Positions 9,447 to 18,639 of a stretch of DNA of 64,000 nucleotides are shown here, piece after piece. The stretch comes from Bradyrhizobium sp. CCBAU 53338 (GTDB taxonomy: Bacteria > Pseudomonadota > Alphaproteobacteria > Rhizobiales > Xanthobacteraceae), in NCBI RefSeq assembly GCF_015291665.1, contig NZ_CP030048.1:5518001-5582000 (forward strand), read 5' to 3'. Position 1 is the first letter of the stretch. Every line of letters starts with the position of its first letter. The position numbers and the translations under genes are program-made. The notes beneath the pieces are model-generated. The model was not told the DNA's origin. It saw nothing but the letters and a program-made list of their open reading frames with translations, and searched no databases.

Positions 9447-9691
9447 TTTTGCGCTCCCCGACAGGCTTGATGGTCCCGCCCCATGCTTATCACCGATTAC
9501 GCGATCGCGGACCAGAGGCGCTTTCACCTCTCCATCCACCGGCCCAAATCTGTCTGAGCTTGCTACGGGCCAATGCCGCCACGGCTGGCGGGCCATGCGA
9601 TAAGCCGCCCCCTCGCAGCATTGGCATGCCCTCGCCAATCATGTAACCCGGCCAAAACGCTTGCGAATACCCTTGCCGGGACGGGACGCTG

Positions 9692-10939
9692 ATGAGTGCG
9701 GTTGCCGATGACGAAGCGGGACATGGCACCCGCGCGCTGATCCTTGCGCTGGTGGCCTTGGCCTGCGGGCACATGCTGTCGACCCTGCTGCGCACCATCC
9801 CGGCGCTCAGCCTGGATCTGATGGCGGCGGATTTCCATGTGCAGCCGCAGGCGCTGGCGAGCCTCACCTCGGTTTATCATTTCGCCTTTGCGGCCTCGCA
9901 GATCCCGGTCGGCGCGGCGATGGACCGCTTCGGCGTGCGGCCGGTGTCGCTCAGCCTGCTCGCGGGAACCATCGTCGGCGCCATCGCGTCGGGCTTTGCG
10001 ACGGGGCCCTCGAGCTTTGCCTTCGGCCAGTTGCTGCTGGGCATCGCGACATCGGGCATGCTGATGTGTCCGATGACGCTGGCCGCCAAGCAATTGTCGG
10101 CGGCGCGCTTCGGGCTGTGGTCGGGCGCGATCCTGTCGATCGGCAATATCGGCATGCTGCTGTCGTCGAGCCCGCTCGCCTTCGTGGTCGATCAATATGG
10201 CTGGCGCGCCGGATTCTGGATCGCGGCGCTCGGGGGCGTCGTGGTGGCGCTCGCCGTGTTCGCGCTGGTGCCGAACCAGCCGGCCGAGCACAAGGACGAT
10301 TCCTCGCCGCTGTCGCAGATGATCGAAGTGCTCAGGCTCGGCTTATCTCGCCCGCTTCGTGGGTTGATCGCGCTGGCGATGGTGTCGCTGGCGACCTCGC
10401 TGGTGCTGCGCGGCTTGTGGGGCGGGCCATGGCTGATGGAGATCAAGGGCCTGTCGCGGGTCGAGGCCGGCAATCAGCTCGGCGCCTACACGCTGGCGAT
10501 GATCGCGGGGCCCCTGTGCATCGGGATGATCGACCGCAGGATCGGCCGCCGCCGCGAGCTCGTCGCCGGCACGCACACGCTGGCGGCGCTGCTGGTGGTG
10601 CTGATGGCGCTCGGCGCGCCGCATTATGCGGTTGCATGGCTGTTCGGCGTGCCGGTCATGCCGCCGCAATATGATCTCGTGCTGTTCGTGCTGATCGGCC
10701 TAGCAACCTCCGCGCAACCACTGCTGTTCGGCATGTGCCGGCAACTGGTGGACGCGCAAGTGGCGGGCAAGGCATTGGCCGCAGTGAACCTCGCCTTCTT
10801 CCTCGGCACCGCACTGATGCAGTCGATGTCAGGTGCGGTCGCGGCCTTCGCGGGGCTGCCGGCGGTGCTGCTGTTCATGGCGGCGATGCTGCTCGTGGGG
10901 GTGATGATCTTTTTGACTTACACCTCGTCGCATTCGTAG
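9692..10939 (+). CDS. MFS transporter
   Basis: 415-aa inner-membrane carrier with about 12 hydrophobic segments. The loop 2-3 motif region reads 'MDRFGVRPVSL' (a D-R-x-G variant). A CGGGAC ribosome site precedes the ATG. It diverges from the SGNH hydrolase and is followed 35 bases later by an M20 peptidase, so export or uptake of a peptide, amino-acid conjugate or related acid is possible. The substrate is unknown. Confidence 0.88.
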   Translation: MSAVADDEAGHGTRALILALVALACGHMLSTLLRTIPALSLDLMAADFHVQPQALASLTSVYHFAFAASQIPVGAAMDRFGVRPVSLSLLAGTIVGAIASGFATGPSSFAFGQLLLGIATSGMLMCPMTLAAKQLSAARFGLWSGAILSIGNIGMLLSSSPLAFVVDQYGWRAGFWIAALGGVVVALAVFALVPNQPAEHKDDSSPLSQMIEVLRLGLSRPLRGLIALAMVSLATSLVLRGLWGGPWLMEIKGLSRVEAGNQLGAYTLAMIAGPLCIGMIDRRIGRRRELVAGTHTLAALLVVLMALGAPHYAVAWLFGVPVMPPQYDLVLFVLIGLATSAQPLLFGMCRQLVDAQVAGKALAAVNLAFFLGTALMQSMSGAVAAFAGLPAVLLFMAAMLLVGVMIFLTYTSSHS

Positions 10940-10974
10940 GATGCGTGGTTCGAGCATCAAAGGGAATCCAGTTC

Positions 10975-12180
10975 ATGCCTGTCGACACCAAAGCCGCCAC
11001 CGACCGCCTCATGCGCTTCCTCGCCGTGGAAGGCGTCACCGGACAGGAGGCGGCGATCGGGCGTGAGCTCACCGCCGCGCTGAAGGAGAGCGGCGTGCCT
11101 GAAAAGGCGATCCGCCTCGACGACGCCAATAGCCGCATTCCCGTGCCGACCGAAACCGGCAACCTCATCGTCGACCTGCCCGGCCGCGGCGCGCTGCACA
11201 ACCAGCCGCGCATCATGTTCATGACGCACATGGACACCGTGCCGCTCTGCGCCGGCGCCAAGCCGAAGAAATCCGGCCGCAAGATCGTCAACGAGGCCAG
11301 GACCGCGCTCGGCGGCGACAACCGATGCGGCTGCGGCGTGCTGGTGACGCTGGCGGCCGAGCTGGAAAAGCAGAAGCTCGACCATCCGCCGATCACGCTG
11401 CTGTTCTGCGTGCGCGAGGAGAGCGGGCTGTACGGCGCGCGTCACGTCAAGCTGGACGAGCTGGGATCCCCGGTGATGGCCTTCAACTACGACGGCGGCT
11501 CGGCCTCCAACGTCGTGATCGGCGCGGTCGGCGCCGACCGCTGGACCGTCGAGATCTTCGGCCGCGCCTCGCATGCCGGCGTTGCGCCGGAGCGCGGCAT
11601 CTCCTCGACCATGATCATGGCGCTGGCGCTCGCCGACGTGAAGGCCGGCGGCTGGTTCGGCAAGGTGGTGAAGGGCAAGGGCACGAGCGCGCGGATGGGC
11701 ACCAGCAATGTCGGCCCCGTCACCGGCGGCGAAGGCCGTCCCGCGGGCGATGCCACCAACGTCGTCACCGACTACGTGCATGTGCGCGGCGAATGCCGCA
11801 GCCATGACGGAAAGTTCTTCAAGGAGATCACGAAAGCCTACAAGGCCGCGTTCGAGAAGGCGGCCAAGAAGGTCACCAATGCGCAAGGCAAGTCCGGCAA
11901 GGTCAAGTTCAAGGCCGAGACCGACTATTATCCGTTCCGCATGAAGGAGAACCTGCCCGTCGTGAAACGTGCGATCGAGGCGGTGTCCGCCGTCGGCGGC
12001 ACGCCGAACGTCCGCGCCGCCAATGGCGGCCTCGATGCCAACTGGATGGTCCGCCACGGCGTCCCGACCGTGACCTTCGGCGCGGGGCAGAACGAGGCGC
12101 ACACGATCGACGAGTGGATCAACCTGGACGAATACGACCGCGCCTGCGCACTGGCGCTGCAGCTCGCGACGATGCGCTGA
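10975..12180 (+). CDS. M20-family metallopeptidase (PepT-like)
   Basis: 401 aa. The start at 10975 has AGGGAA 8 bases upstream; a longer open frame begins inside the MFS gene and is rejected. Zinc-binding positions of the M20 clan are visible: 'MTHMDTVP' (His, Asp), 'GGDNRCGCG' (bridging Asp), 'REESGLYGA' (Glu-Glu) and a late His in 'NEAHTIDEW'. The lid domain carries 'GRASHAGVAPERG'. Predicted to cleave small peptides or deacylate amino-acid conjugates in the cytoplasm. It is followed by two more catabolic genes on the same strand. Confidence 0.86.
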   Translation: MPVDTKAATDRLMRFLAVEGVTGQEAAIGRELTAALKESGVPEKAIRLDDANSRIPVPTETGNLIVDLPGRGALHNQPRIMFMTHMDTVPLCAGAKPKKSGRKIVNEARTALGGDNRCGCGVLVTLAAELEKQKLDHPPITLLFCVREESGLYGARHVKLDELGSPVMAFNYDGGSASNVVIGAVGADRWTVEIFGRASHAGVAPERGISSTMIMALALADVKAGGWFGKVVKGKGTSARMGTSNVGPVTGGEGRPAGDATNVVTDYVHVRGECRSHDGKFFKEITKAYKAAFEKAAKKVTNAQGKSGKVKFKAETDYYPFRMKENLPVVKRAIEAVSAVGGTPNVRAANGGLDANWMVRHGVPTVTFGAGQNEAHTIDEWINLDEYDRACALALQLATMR

Positions 12181-12255
12181 GGTGCCCTGCGCTGCCCGCG
12201 CTTGCCGGGCAGCGCACATCGGCCTAGCCTGCAAAGAAAAACGCAGGGAGGCCAC

Positions 12256-13344
12256 ATGCCACGCATCGCTGACATCGAGACCGGATTCTACCGGATCCCC
12301 CTCCCCGTCACGCTGTCCGATTCCACCCATGGCGAGATCGCGGCGTTCGAGCTGATCACCTGCCGCATCCGCGATGCCGATGGCGCCGAAGGCGTCGGCT
12401 ACACCTACACGGTCGGGCGCAACGGCGGCGCCGTCGCCGATATATTGAAGCGCGAGATCCCGCCGCTGGTCGAGGGCCGCGAGGCCGACGACACCGAAGC
12501 GATCTGGCATCACGTGTGGTGGGGCCTGCATTATGGCGGCCGCGGCGGGCCGGCGGTGCTGGCACTCTCCGCGCTCGACATCGCGTTGTGGGATTTGAAG
12601 GCGCGGCGCGCCAAGCTGCCGCTGTTCCGCCTGCTCGGCGGCTTCGACGCGCGCGTGCCCTGTTACGCCGGCGGCATCGACCTCGATCTCTCGGTCGAAG
12701 CGCTGCTCAAGCAGACCGTCGGCAATCTCGCCAAGGGTTTTCGCGCCATCAAGATGAAGGTCGGCCGGCCCGATCTCAAATCCGACGTCGCGCGCGTCGC
12801 GGCGATGCGACAGCATCTCGGCGACGGCTTTCCCCTGATGGCGGATGCCAACATGAAATGGACGGTGGAAGAAGCGATCCGCGCCGCCCGCGCCTTCGTG
12901 CCGTACGATCTCACCTGGCTGGAAGAGCCTGTCATCCCCGACGATGTCGCGGGCCATGCCCGCATCATGCAGGCCGGCGGCGTGCCGATCGCGGCCGGCG
13001 AAAATCTGCGCTCGCTGTGGGAGTTCAAGAACTACATCGTTTCAGGCGCGGTGTCCTACCCCGAGCCCGACGTCACCAATTGCGGCGGCGTTTCCGCCTT
13101 CATGAAGATCGCGCGGCTGGCGGAGGCCTTCAACCTGCCCGTCACCAGCCACGGCGCCCACGACATCACCGTTCATCTGCTCGCGGCCTGCCCGAACCGG
13201 TCGTATCTCGAGGCGCACGGCTTTGGCCTCGACAAATACATCGAGCATCCGCTGGTGCTCGAGGACGGCAGGGCAGTGGCTCCGAACCGTCCAGGCCACG
13301 GCATCAGCTTCGACTGGAAGGGGCTGGCGAAGCTTTCGCCGTAG
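12256..13344 (+). CDS. Mandelate racemase/muconate lactonizing enzyme family protein
   Basis: Enolase-superfamily enzyme, 362 aa, with a strong GGGAGG site before ATG 12256. The N-terminal capping domain is followed by a barrel with the K-x-K base ('AIKMKVG'), metal ligands in 'LMADANMKWT' (Asp), 'WLEEPVIPDD' (Glu) and 'IAAGENLRS' (Glu), and a His in 'TSHGAHD'. The KxK plus His arrangement fits the mandelate-racemase subgroup, acting on alpha-hydroxy or sugar acids by proton abstraction. Its neighbours are peptidase/amidohydrolase genes. Substrate unknown. Confidence 0.9.
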   Translation: MPRIADIETGFYRIPLPVTLSDSTHGEIAAFELITCRIRDADGAEGVGYTYTVGRNGGAVADILKREIPPLVEGREADDTEAIWHHVWWGLHYGGRGGPAVLALSALDIALWDLKARRAKLPLFRLLGGFDARVPCYAGGIDLDLSVEALLKQTVGNLAKGFRAIKMKVGRPDLKSDVARVAAMRQHLGDGFPLMADANMKWTVEEAIRAARAFVPYDLTWLEEPVIPDDVAGHARIMQAGGVPIAAGENLRSLWEFKNYIVSGAVSYPEPDVTNCGGVSAFMKIARLAEAFNLPVTSHGAHDITVHLLAACPNRSYLEAHGFGLDKYIEHPLVLEDGRAVAPNRPGHGISFDWKGLAKLSP

Positions 13345-13445
13345 GAACGCATTGCTGCACGAGAGGCATTCCAAGGGGCTTGATGCGGGGCGCGGATAAT
13401 CGGCTAGAGTGGTGACAGCCGTCATCATCAAAAAGAGCTGCGCCT

Positions 13446-14594
13446 TTGACCCCCGAACTGCACGAGAAACTGACTGCGTGGCGCCAGCATCTGCATGCCC
13501 ACCCCGAGCTGTCCCTGCAGGAGAAGGCCACCGCCGCCTTCGTGCAGGAGCGGCTGACCGAGCTCGGGATTCCCTTCGAAGCCGGCATCGGCGGGCACGG
13601 GGTGGTCGCGACGCTGACGCGCGGATCTGCCGAGGGGCGCATCGGCCTGCGCGCCGACATGGACGCGCTGCCGATCACGGAGGATACGGGCCTCGCCTAC
13701 GCCTCGAAAACTCGAGGCGTGATGCACGCCTGCGGACATGACGGGCATACGGTTTCGCTGCTCGGCGCCGCCGCGCTGCTGGCGGCGGACACGAGCTGGA
13801 GCGGCACCGTCGATTTCATCTTCCAGCCGGCCGAGGAAGGTTTTGGCGGCTCGCGCGCGATGGTCGCGGCCGGGCTGTTCGAGCGCTTCCCGATGGACCG
13901 GGTGTTCGGATTCCACAACTGGCCGGGCCTCGAGGCCGGCACCATCGCGGTCCATGATGGGGCGGTCATGGCCTCCGGCGGACGCGTCACCATCACCATC
14001 GAGGGCCATGCGGGCCACGCCGGCATGCCGCATCTGACCCGCGATCCCGTGATGGCGGCCGGCCACCTGATCGTGGCGATGCAAGGAATCGTGTCGCGCA
14101 GCGTCGATCCGCTCGACACCGCGGTGCTCTCGCTGTCGACGATCGAGGGCGGCACCGCGCCCAACCAGATCGCCGGCAAGGTCACAATCCGCGGCACGCT
14201 GCGGCATCACCGCAACGAGGTGAAGGACATCATCCTCGCGCGGATCGGCGAGATCTGCGCCGGCATCGCCACGAGCTTCGACGTCAAGGTCACTCCCGAC
14301 ATCGTCATGGGCGTCGGCGTGACCATCAACTCGCCGGAGGAAGCCGGCCTCGCGCGCATGGCCGCGGACAAGGTGCGGGCAAAAGTGCGGCGCGACCTCG
14401 CGCCCAGCATGGCCGGCGAGGATTTCGCCTTCTATCTCCAGAAGCGCCCCGGGGCGTTCGTGTGGATCGGCAACGGACCCCTGCGCGATGGCGCCGAGCT
14501 GCACGGCCCGCGCTACGATTTCAACGACGCGATCCTGCCGGTGGCATCGGGCTGGATGGCCGAAGTCGCCAAGACGGCGCTGTCGGCGAACTAG
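13446..14594 (+). CDS. M20 aminoacylase/amidohydrolase (hippurate hydrolase-like)
   Basis: 382 aa, starting at a TTG codon with only a weak AAAGAG upstream. The metal and catalytic motifs are standard for the HipO/AbgB group: 'LRADMDALPI', 'MHACGHDGHT', 'FQPAEEGFGG', and 'EGHAGHAGMPH' in the dimerisation domain. It hydrolyses an N-acyl or N-aroyl amino acid. It lies 101 bases after the mandelate-racemase gene on the same strand; the second M20 enzyme of this cluster, distinct from the PepT-like one at 10975. Confidence 0.9.
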   Translation: MTPELHEKLTAWRQHLHAHPELSLQEKATAAFVQERLTELGIPFEAGIGGHGVVATLTRGSAEGRIGLRADMDALPITEDTGLAYASKTRGVMHACGHDGHTVSLLGAAALLAADTSWSGTVDFIFQPAEEGFGGSRAMVAAGLFERFPMDRVFGFHNWPGLEAGTIAVHDGAVMASGGRVTITIEGHAGHAGMPHLTRDPVMAAGHLIVAMQGIVSRSVDPLDTAVLSLSTIEGGTAPNQIAGKVTIRGTLRHHRNEVKDIILARIGEICAGIATSFDVKVTPDIVMGVGVTINSPEEAGLARMAADKVRAKVRRDLAPSMAGEDFAFYLQKRPGAFVWIGNGPLRDGAELHGPRYDFNDAILPVASGWMAEVAKTALSAN

Positions 14595-14663
14595 AGGCGG
14601 CCCCGTGGCTCCGCCGGATCGGTTGCGCTAGAATAGACGCTGGTTCAAGGCAGCGAGATCCGG

Positions 14664-15797
14664 ATGAACCGGCGCGAATTCGTTTCGGGGTTGACGGCGG
14701 CAATTGCGTTCGCGGGTGTGGCCTCGACGGCTGAAGCCGCGGAAGGCAAGCGGGTCGCACTCGTCATCGGCAACGGCGCCTACGGGAACGTGCCCGCGCT
14801 GCTCAATCCGCCGAACGATGCGAGCGATATCGCCGCGGCGCTGAAACGGCTTGGCTTCACGGTCTCCCTGGCGACCAATGCAAACTTCGATGAGATGCGC
14901 CGCAGCCTGATCGCCTTGGGGCGCGACGCCGCCGGCGCCGACATGGCGGCGGTGTATTTCGCCGGCCACGGCATGGAGATCAACGGCGAGAACTGGCTGA
15001 TCCCTGTTGACGCGGACCTGAAGCGGGACACCGACGCGGCGAACGAAGCCATCAATTTGCAAAGCGTGATGCAGCAGGTATCCAACACCACGAGCCTCGG
15101 CCTCGTCATCCTGGACGCCTGCCGCAACAATCCCTTTGCCGCCAAGATGAACAGGTCGATCGCCACGCGCGCGGCCCCCGTGAGCGGGCTCGGCCGCATC
15201 GAGCCTGTCGGCAACGTTCTCGTCGCCTATGCCGCACGCGACGGCACGACCGCGCTCGACGGCGACGCGCGCAACAGCCCGTTTGCAGCAGCACTCCTGC
15301 GCAACATCGAAGCACCCGGTGTCGAGGTCACCTTCATGTTCCGCAATGTCCGCGACGACGTGATGGAGGCGACGCGCAACGAGCAGCAGCCCTTCGTCTA
15401 CGGTTCGCTGTCGCGCAAGGCGATCTACCTCGCGGGCCGGCCGGCGGCTGGTGGTGAGCAAGCACTTCCGGCTGCTGTCTCCCCTGCTCCGCCGCGGACG
15501 CCGACGATCGATCCCGCGCTGGTCGGCACCTGGGAGATCATGGTGCCGAGCGGCCGCGGCCAGTCGCGCTGGATCTGGCAGATCATGGGCGACGGCACCT
15601 ACAAATTCCACGCCGAGCCGCAGCGCTCGGCGCATCCGCACGAAGGCACGATCACTGCCGCGAACGGCCGCTGGACCCTGCACGCCATCAGGGGCCTGGC
15701 AGGCTATAGCGACGCCGGCGTCTACGAAATCCACGATGCACTGGCTGTGATCACCGGCAAGCTCGGCACCGGCGCCTGGAAGCGCAGCGCCGAGTAG
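14664..15797 (+). CDS. Exported caspase-family (metacaspase-like) peptidase
   Basis: 377 aa. It starts with NRREF and a hydrophobic stretch ending near 'TAEAAEGKR', a Tat-like signal (a lone R-R, so not certain). The caspase p20-type fold covers ~29-260 with 'KRVALVIGNGAY', the catalytic His in 'YFAGHGME' (His102) and the catalytic Cys in 'ILDACRNNPF' (Cys153). A separate C-terminal part (~285-377, 'LVGTWEIM') looks like a small lipocalin-like or beta domain. It would act in the periplasm on Arg/Lys-containing substrates if it follows the family; the target is unknown. It stands alone between catabolic genes. Confidence 0.85.
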   Translation: MNRREFVSGLTAAIAFAGVASTAEAAEGKRVALVIGNGAYGNVPALLNPPNDASDIAAALKRLGFTVSLATNANFDEMRRSLIALGRDAAGADMAAVYFAGHGMEINGENWLIPVDADLKRDTDAANEAINLQSVMQQVSNTTSLGLVILDACRNNPFAAKMNRSIATRAAPVSGLGRIEPVGNVLVAYAARDGTTALDGDARNSPFAAALLRNIEAPGVEVTFMFRNVRDDVMEATRNEQQPFVYGSLSRKAIYLAGRPAAGGEQALPAAVSPAPPRTPTIDPALVGTWEIMVPSGRGQSRWIWQIMGDGTYKFHAEPQRSAHPHEGTITAANGRWTLHAIRGLAGYSDAGVYEIHDALAVITGKLGTGAWKRSAE

Positions 15798-16026
15798 ATG
15801 CGCTTGCACGCGATGATGCCGTCTCGATAGCGTCCGCGTCATAGCTCCACCTTGCTCTCAGGAACCCGGATTTCCCCGCTGCCTCAACGCCGCGCGCCTT
15901 GACGCACCGCGCCCGGACGGGTTTAATGGATTTCAACAACAATTGTTCGCATTCCGAACACTTTGCCGCCGGGTAAAAGCGGGCTCACAACGCCGCATCC
16001 CTGCGCCACCAGAGGAAACGTCAGAG

Positions 16027-17454
16027 ATGCAAGCCCTGCTCAACGGCGAAAGCACGCTCATCGTCACGATGATCATCGCCTATATCGCCTTCACCTCCTG
16101 GCTCACGCTGAAGCTGCGCAGCCGCACCAGCGATCAGTTCATGACCGCGTCGCGCGCGATGCCGGCCGTGGTCGTCGGCGTGCTGATGATGAGCGAATTC
16201 GTCGGCGCCAAATCGACCGTCGGCACGGCGCAGGAAGCGTTCCAGTCAGGCATGGCCGCCGGCTGGGCCGTGCTCGGCGCCTCGATCGGCTTCCTGCTGT
16301 TCGGCATGCTGATGGTGAAGAAGCTCTACAATTCCGGCGAGTACACCATCTCGGCGGCGATCGCGCAGAAATACGGCAAGTCGACCATGCTCACCGTGTC
16401 GGTGATCATGATCTACGCGCTGCTGCTGGTGAATGTCGGCAATTACGTCAGTGGCGCGGCTGCGATCGCCACCGCGCTGCATGTCAGCCTGCCGGTTGCA
16501 ATGTGCATCATCGCGGTGGTCTCGACCTTCTACTACGTGTTCGGCGGATTGAAGGGCGTCGCCTGGGTGACGATCCTGCACAGCGCCTTCAAGGTCGTCG
16601 GCATCATCATCATCTTCGCGGTCGCGATGTCGCTGACCGGCGGCATCGCGCCGATCCAGGCCAAGCTGCCGGCCTATTATTTCAGCTGGGACGGCAAGAT
16701 CGGCTTTGCGACCATCTTCGCCTGGACCTTCGGCACGGTCGGCGCGATCTTCTCGACGCAGTTCATCGTGCAGGCGATCGCCTCGACGCCGAGCGCCGAC
16801 GAGGCCCGCAAGGCGACCTACTACGCCGCAGCGTTCTGCCTTCCGCTCGGCTTCCTGCTCGCGCTGATCGGCGTTGCCGCGAAGTATCTCTACCCCGACA
16901 TGAACAGCCTCTACGCGCTGCCGGTGTTCCTGGAGAAGATGCCGCCGCTGGCCTCCGCCTTCGTGACGACCTCGCTGGTCGCCTCGATCTTCGTCAGCGT
17001 CTGCACCGTCGCGCTCGCGATCGCTTCGCTCGTGGTGCGCGACTTCTACGTGCCCTACTGGAAGCCGTCGCCGGAGCGCGAGCTGAAGATGACGCGCGTG
17101 TTCTCGATCGTGATCGCGATCGTGCCGCTGGTGTTCGTGTTCTTCATTCCGGAGATCCTGAAACTGTCGTTCTTCACCCGCGCACTGCGCCTGTCGATCA
17201 CGATGGTGGCGATGCTCGGCTTCTACCTGCCGCTGTTCGCCAGCAACCGCGGCGCCACCGCCGGCCTGATCGGCGCCGCCGTCTCGACCACGGTCTGGTA
17301 CGTGCTCGGCAATCCCTTCGGCATCGACAACATGTACATCGCCGCGGTGACACCGTTGCTGGTGATGGCGATCGAGCGCCTGGTGATGGGCCAGGCGCCT
17401 GCCGCGCCGCAGGCCGCGCAACCAAATGCATTCGCTGAAAGGACTTCGACGTGA
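16027..17454 (+). CDS. Sodium:solute symporter family protein
   Basis: 475-aa inner-membrane carrier of the SSS family with about 13 hydrophobic segments. Family phrases include 'SDQFMTASRAMP', 'FVGAKSTVGTAQEAF' and 'YYVFGGLKGVAWV'. The ATG at 16027 is preferred to an upstream in-frame start, because the protein then begins directly at the first membrane helix. Its stop codon overlaps the start of the next gene (GTGA at 17451-17454), so the two are translationally coupled. The solute is presumably what the sialidase-fold and SDR partners process; unknown. Confidence 0.9.
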   Translation: MQALLNGESTLIVTMIIAYIAFTSWLTLKLRSRTSDQFMTASRAMPAVVVGVLMMSEFVGAKSTVGTAQEAFQSGMAAGWAVLGASIGFLLFGMLMVKKLYNSGEYTISAAIAQKYGKSTMLTVSVIMIYALLLVNVGNYVSGAAAIATALHVSLPVAMCIIAVVSTFYYVFGGLKGVAWVTILHSAFKVVGIIIIFAVAMSLTGGIAPIQAKLPAYYFSWDGKIGFATIFAWTFGTVGAIFSTQFIVQAIASTPSADEARKATYYAAAFCLPLGFLLALIGVAAKYLYPDMNSLYALPVFLEKMPPLASAFVTTSLVASIFVSVCTVALAIASLVVRDFYVPYWKPSPERELKMTRVFSIVIAIVPLVFVFFIPEILKLSFFTRALRLSITMVAMLGFYLPLFASNRGATAGLIGAAVSTTVWYVLGNPFGIDNMYIAAVTPLLVMAIERLVMGQAPAAPQAAQPNAFAERTST

Positions 17455-18635
17455 CCGCCGAACTCGAGATCACGGCCGACGGCGCCGTTCGCGTGGCGGC
17501 CGGCGACCCTGATAGGTTCAACGCCTTCATCCCCTCAACGTGCGTGCAGAACCACGCCGCCAACCTGATGCCGCTCGCCAATGGCGATCTCGCCTGCGTC
17601 TGGTTCGGCGGCACGCAGGAGGGCATGTCCGACATTTCGGTGTATTTCTCGCGGCTTTCCCGCGGCGCGGCGGAGTGGTCGCGCGCGGAGAAGCTCTCCG
17701 ACGATTCCGGTCGCTCCGAGCAGAACCCGGTGCTGTTCCCCGCCCCCGATGGCACATTGTGGCTGATGTGGACGGCGCAGCTCGCCGGCAACCAGGACAC
17801 CGCCATCATCCGCCGCCGTCTCTCGCGCGACAACGGCAAGAGCTGGGGTCCGATCGAGACGCTGTTCCCCGAGCATCGCGGCCGCGGCACCTTCATCCGC
17901 CAGCCGATCGTCGTGCTCGACAACGGCGACTGGCTGCTGCCTGTGTTCTATTGCCACAGCACGCCGGGCCGGAAATGGAATGGCGACGAGGACACCAGCG
18001 CGGTGAAGATCTCCTCCGATGCCGGCAAGACCTGGCGGGATGTTGACGTCCCCGGCAGCCGCGGCTGCGTGCATATGAGCATCGCGCGCCTCGACGACGG
18101 TTCGCTGGTTGCGATGTATCGCAGCCGCTGGGCCGACAACATCTATCAGAGCCGCTCGACCGATCACGGCCGCAGCTGGTCGGCGCCTGAAGCGACGTCG
18201 CTGCCCAACAACAATTCCTCGATCCAGCTGACGCGGCTTGACAACGGTCACCTCGCATTGGTCTTCAACGATTCCAGCGCCAGGGACGCGACCGGGCGCC
18301 GCCTCTCGCTCTATGACGAGATCGAGGACGACCTTCCGCCCGTGCTCGCCGGCGACGGCAGCAACGCAGACGGACGCACCGCGTTCTGGGGCGCGCCGCG
18401 GGCGCCGGTGACGCTGGCGATCTCGGCCGACGACGGAAAGAGCTGGCGCAAGCGCAACGTGGAAGTTGGCGACGGTTATTGCATGACCAACAATTCGCGC
18501 GACCAGACCAATCGCGAGCTGTCCTACCCCTCGGTCAAGCAGACCGCCGACGGCGCGATTCACATGGCCTTTACCTTCCATCGCCGCGCCATCAAATATG
18601 TCCGCGTGACCGAGGCGTGGGTGAAGCAGGGCTGA
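17451..18635 (+). CDS. Sialidase-fold (BNR/Asp-box) protein, cytoplasmic
   Basis: 394 aa, beta-propeller of the exo-sialidase superfamily (BNR_2-like). Four Asp boxes of the S-x-D-x-G-x-[ST]-W type are visible: 125-132, 188-195, 236-243 and 325-332. An early 'FIRQP' (~148-152) and 'YPSVKQ' resemble sialidase core phrases. There is no signal peptide, so a cytoplasmic location is expected, unlike classical sialidases. It starts with GTG inside the stop of the symporter gene. It may act on an imported glycoside or act as a lyase or hydrolase on uronates; sialic acid itself is not established. Confidence 0.85.
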   Translation: MTAELEITADGAVRVAAGDPDRFNAFIPSTCVQNHAANLMPLANGDLACVWFGGTQEGMSDISVYFSRLSRGAAEWSRAEKLSDDSGRSEQNPVLFPAPDGTLWLMWTAQLAGNQDTAIIRRRLSRDNGKSWGPIETLFPEHRGRGTFIRQPIVVLDNGDWLLPVFYCHSTPGRKWNGDEDTSAVKISSDAGKTWRDVDVPGSRGCVHMSIARLDDGSLVAMYRSRWADNIYQSRSTDHGRSWSAPEATSLPNNNSSIQLTRLDNGHLALVFNDSSARDATGRRLSLYDEIEDDLPPVLAGDGSNADGRTAFWGAPRAPVTLAISADDGKSWRKRNVEVGDGYCMTNNSRDQTNRELSYPSVKQTADGAIHMAFTFHRRAIKYVRVTEAWVKQG

Positions 18636-18639
18636 ATTG

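Noticed and set aside
7392..9470. 692-aa plus-strand frame
   Set aside because: Antisense shadow of the isomerase, dehydrogenase and SGNH genes, which carry clear motifs.
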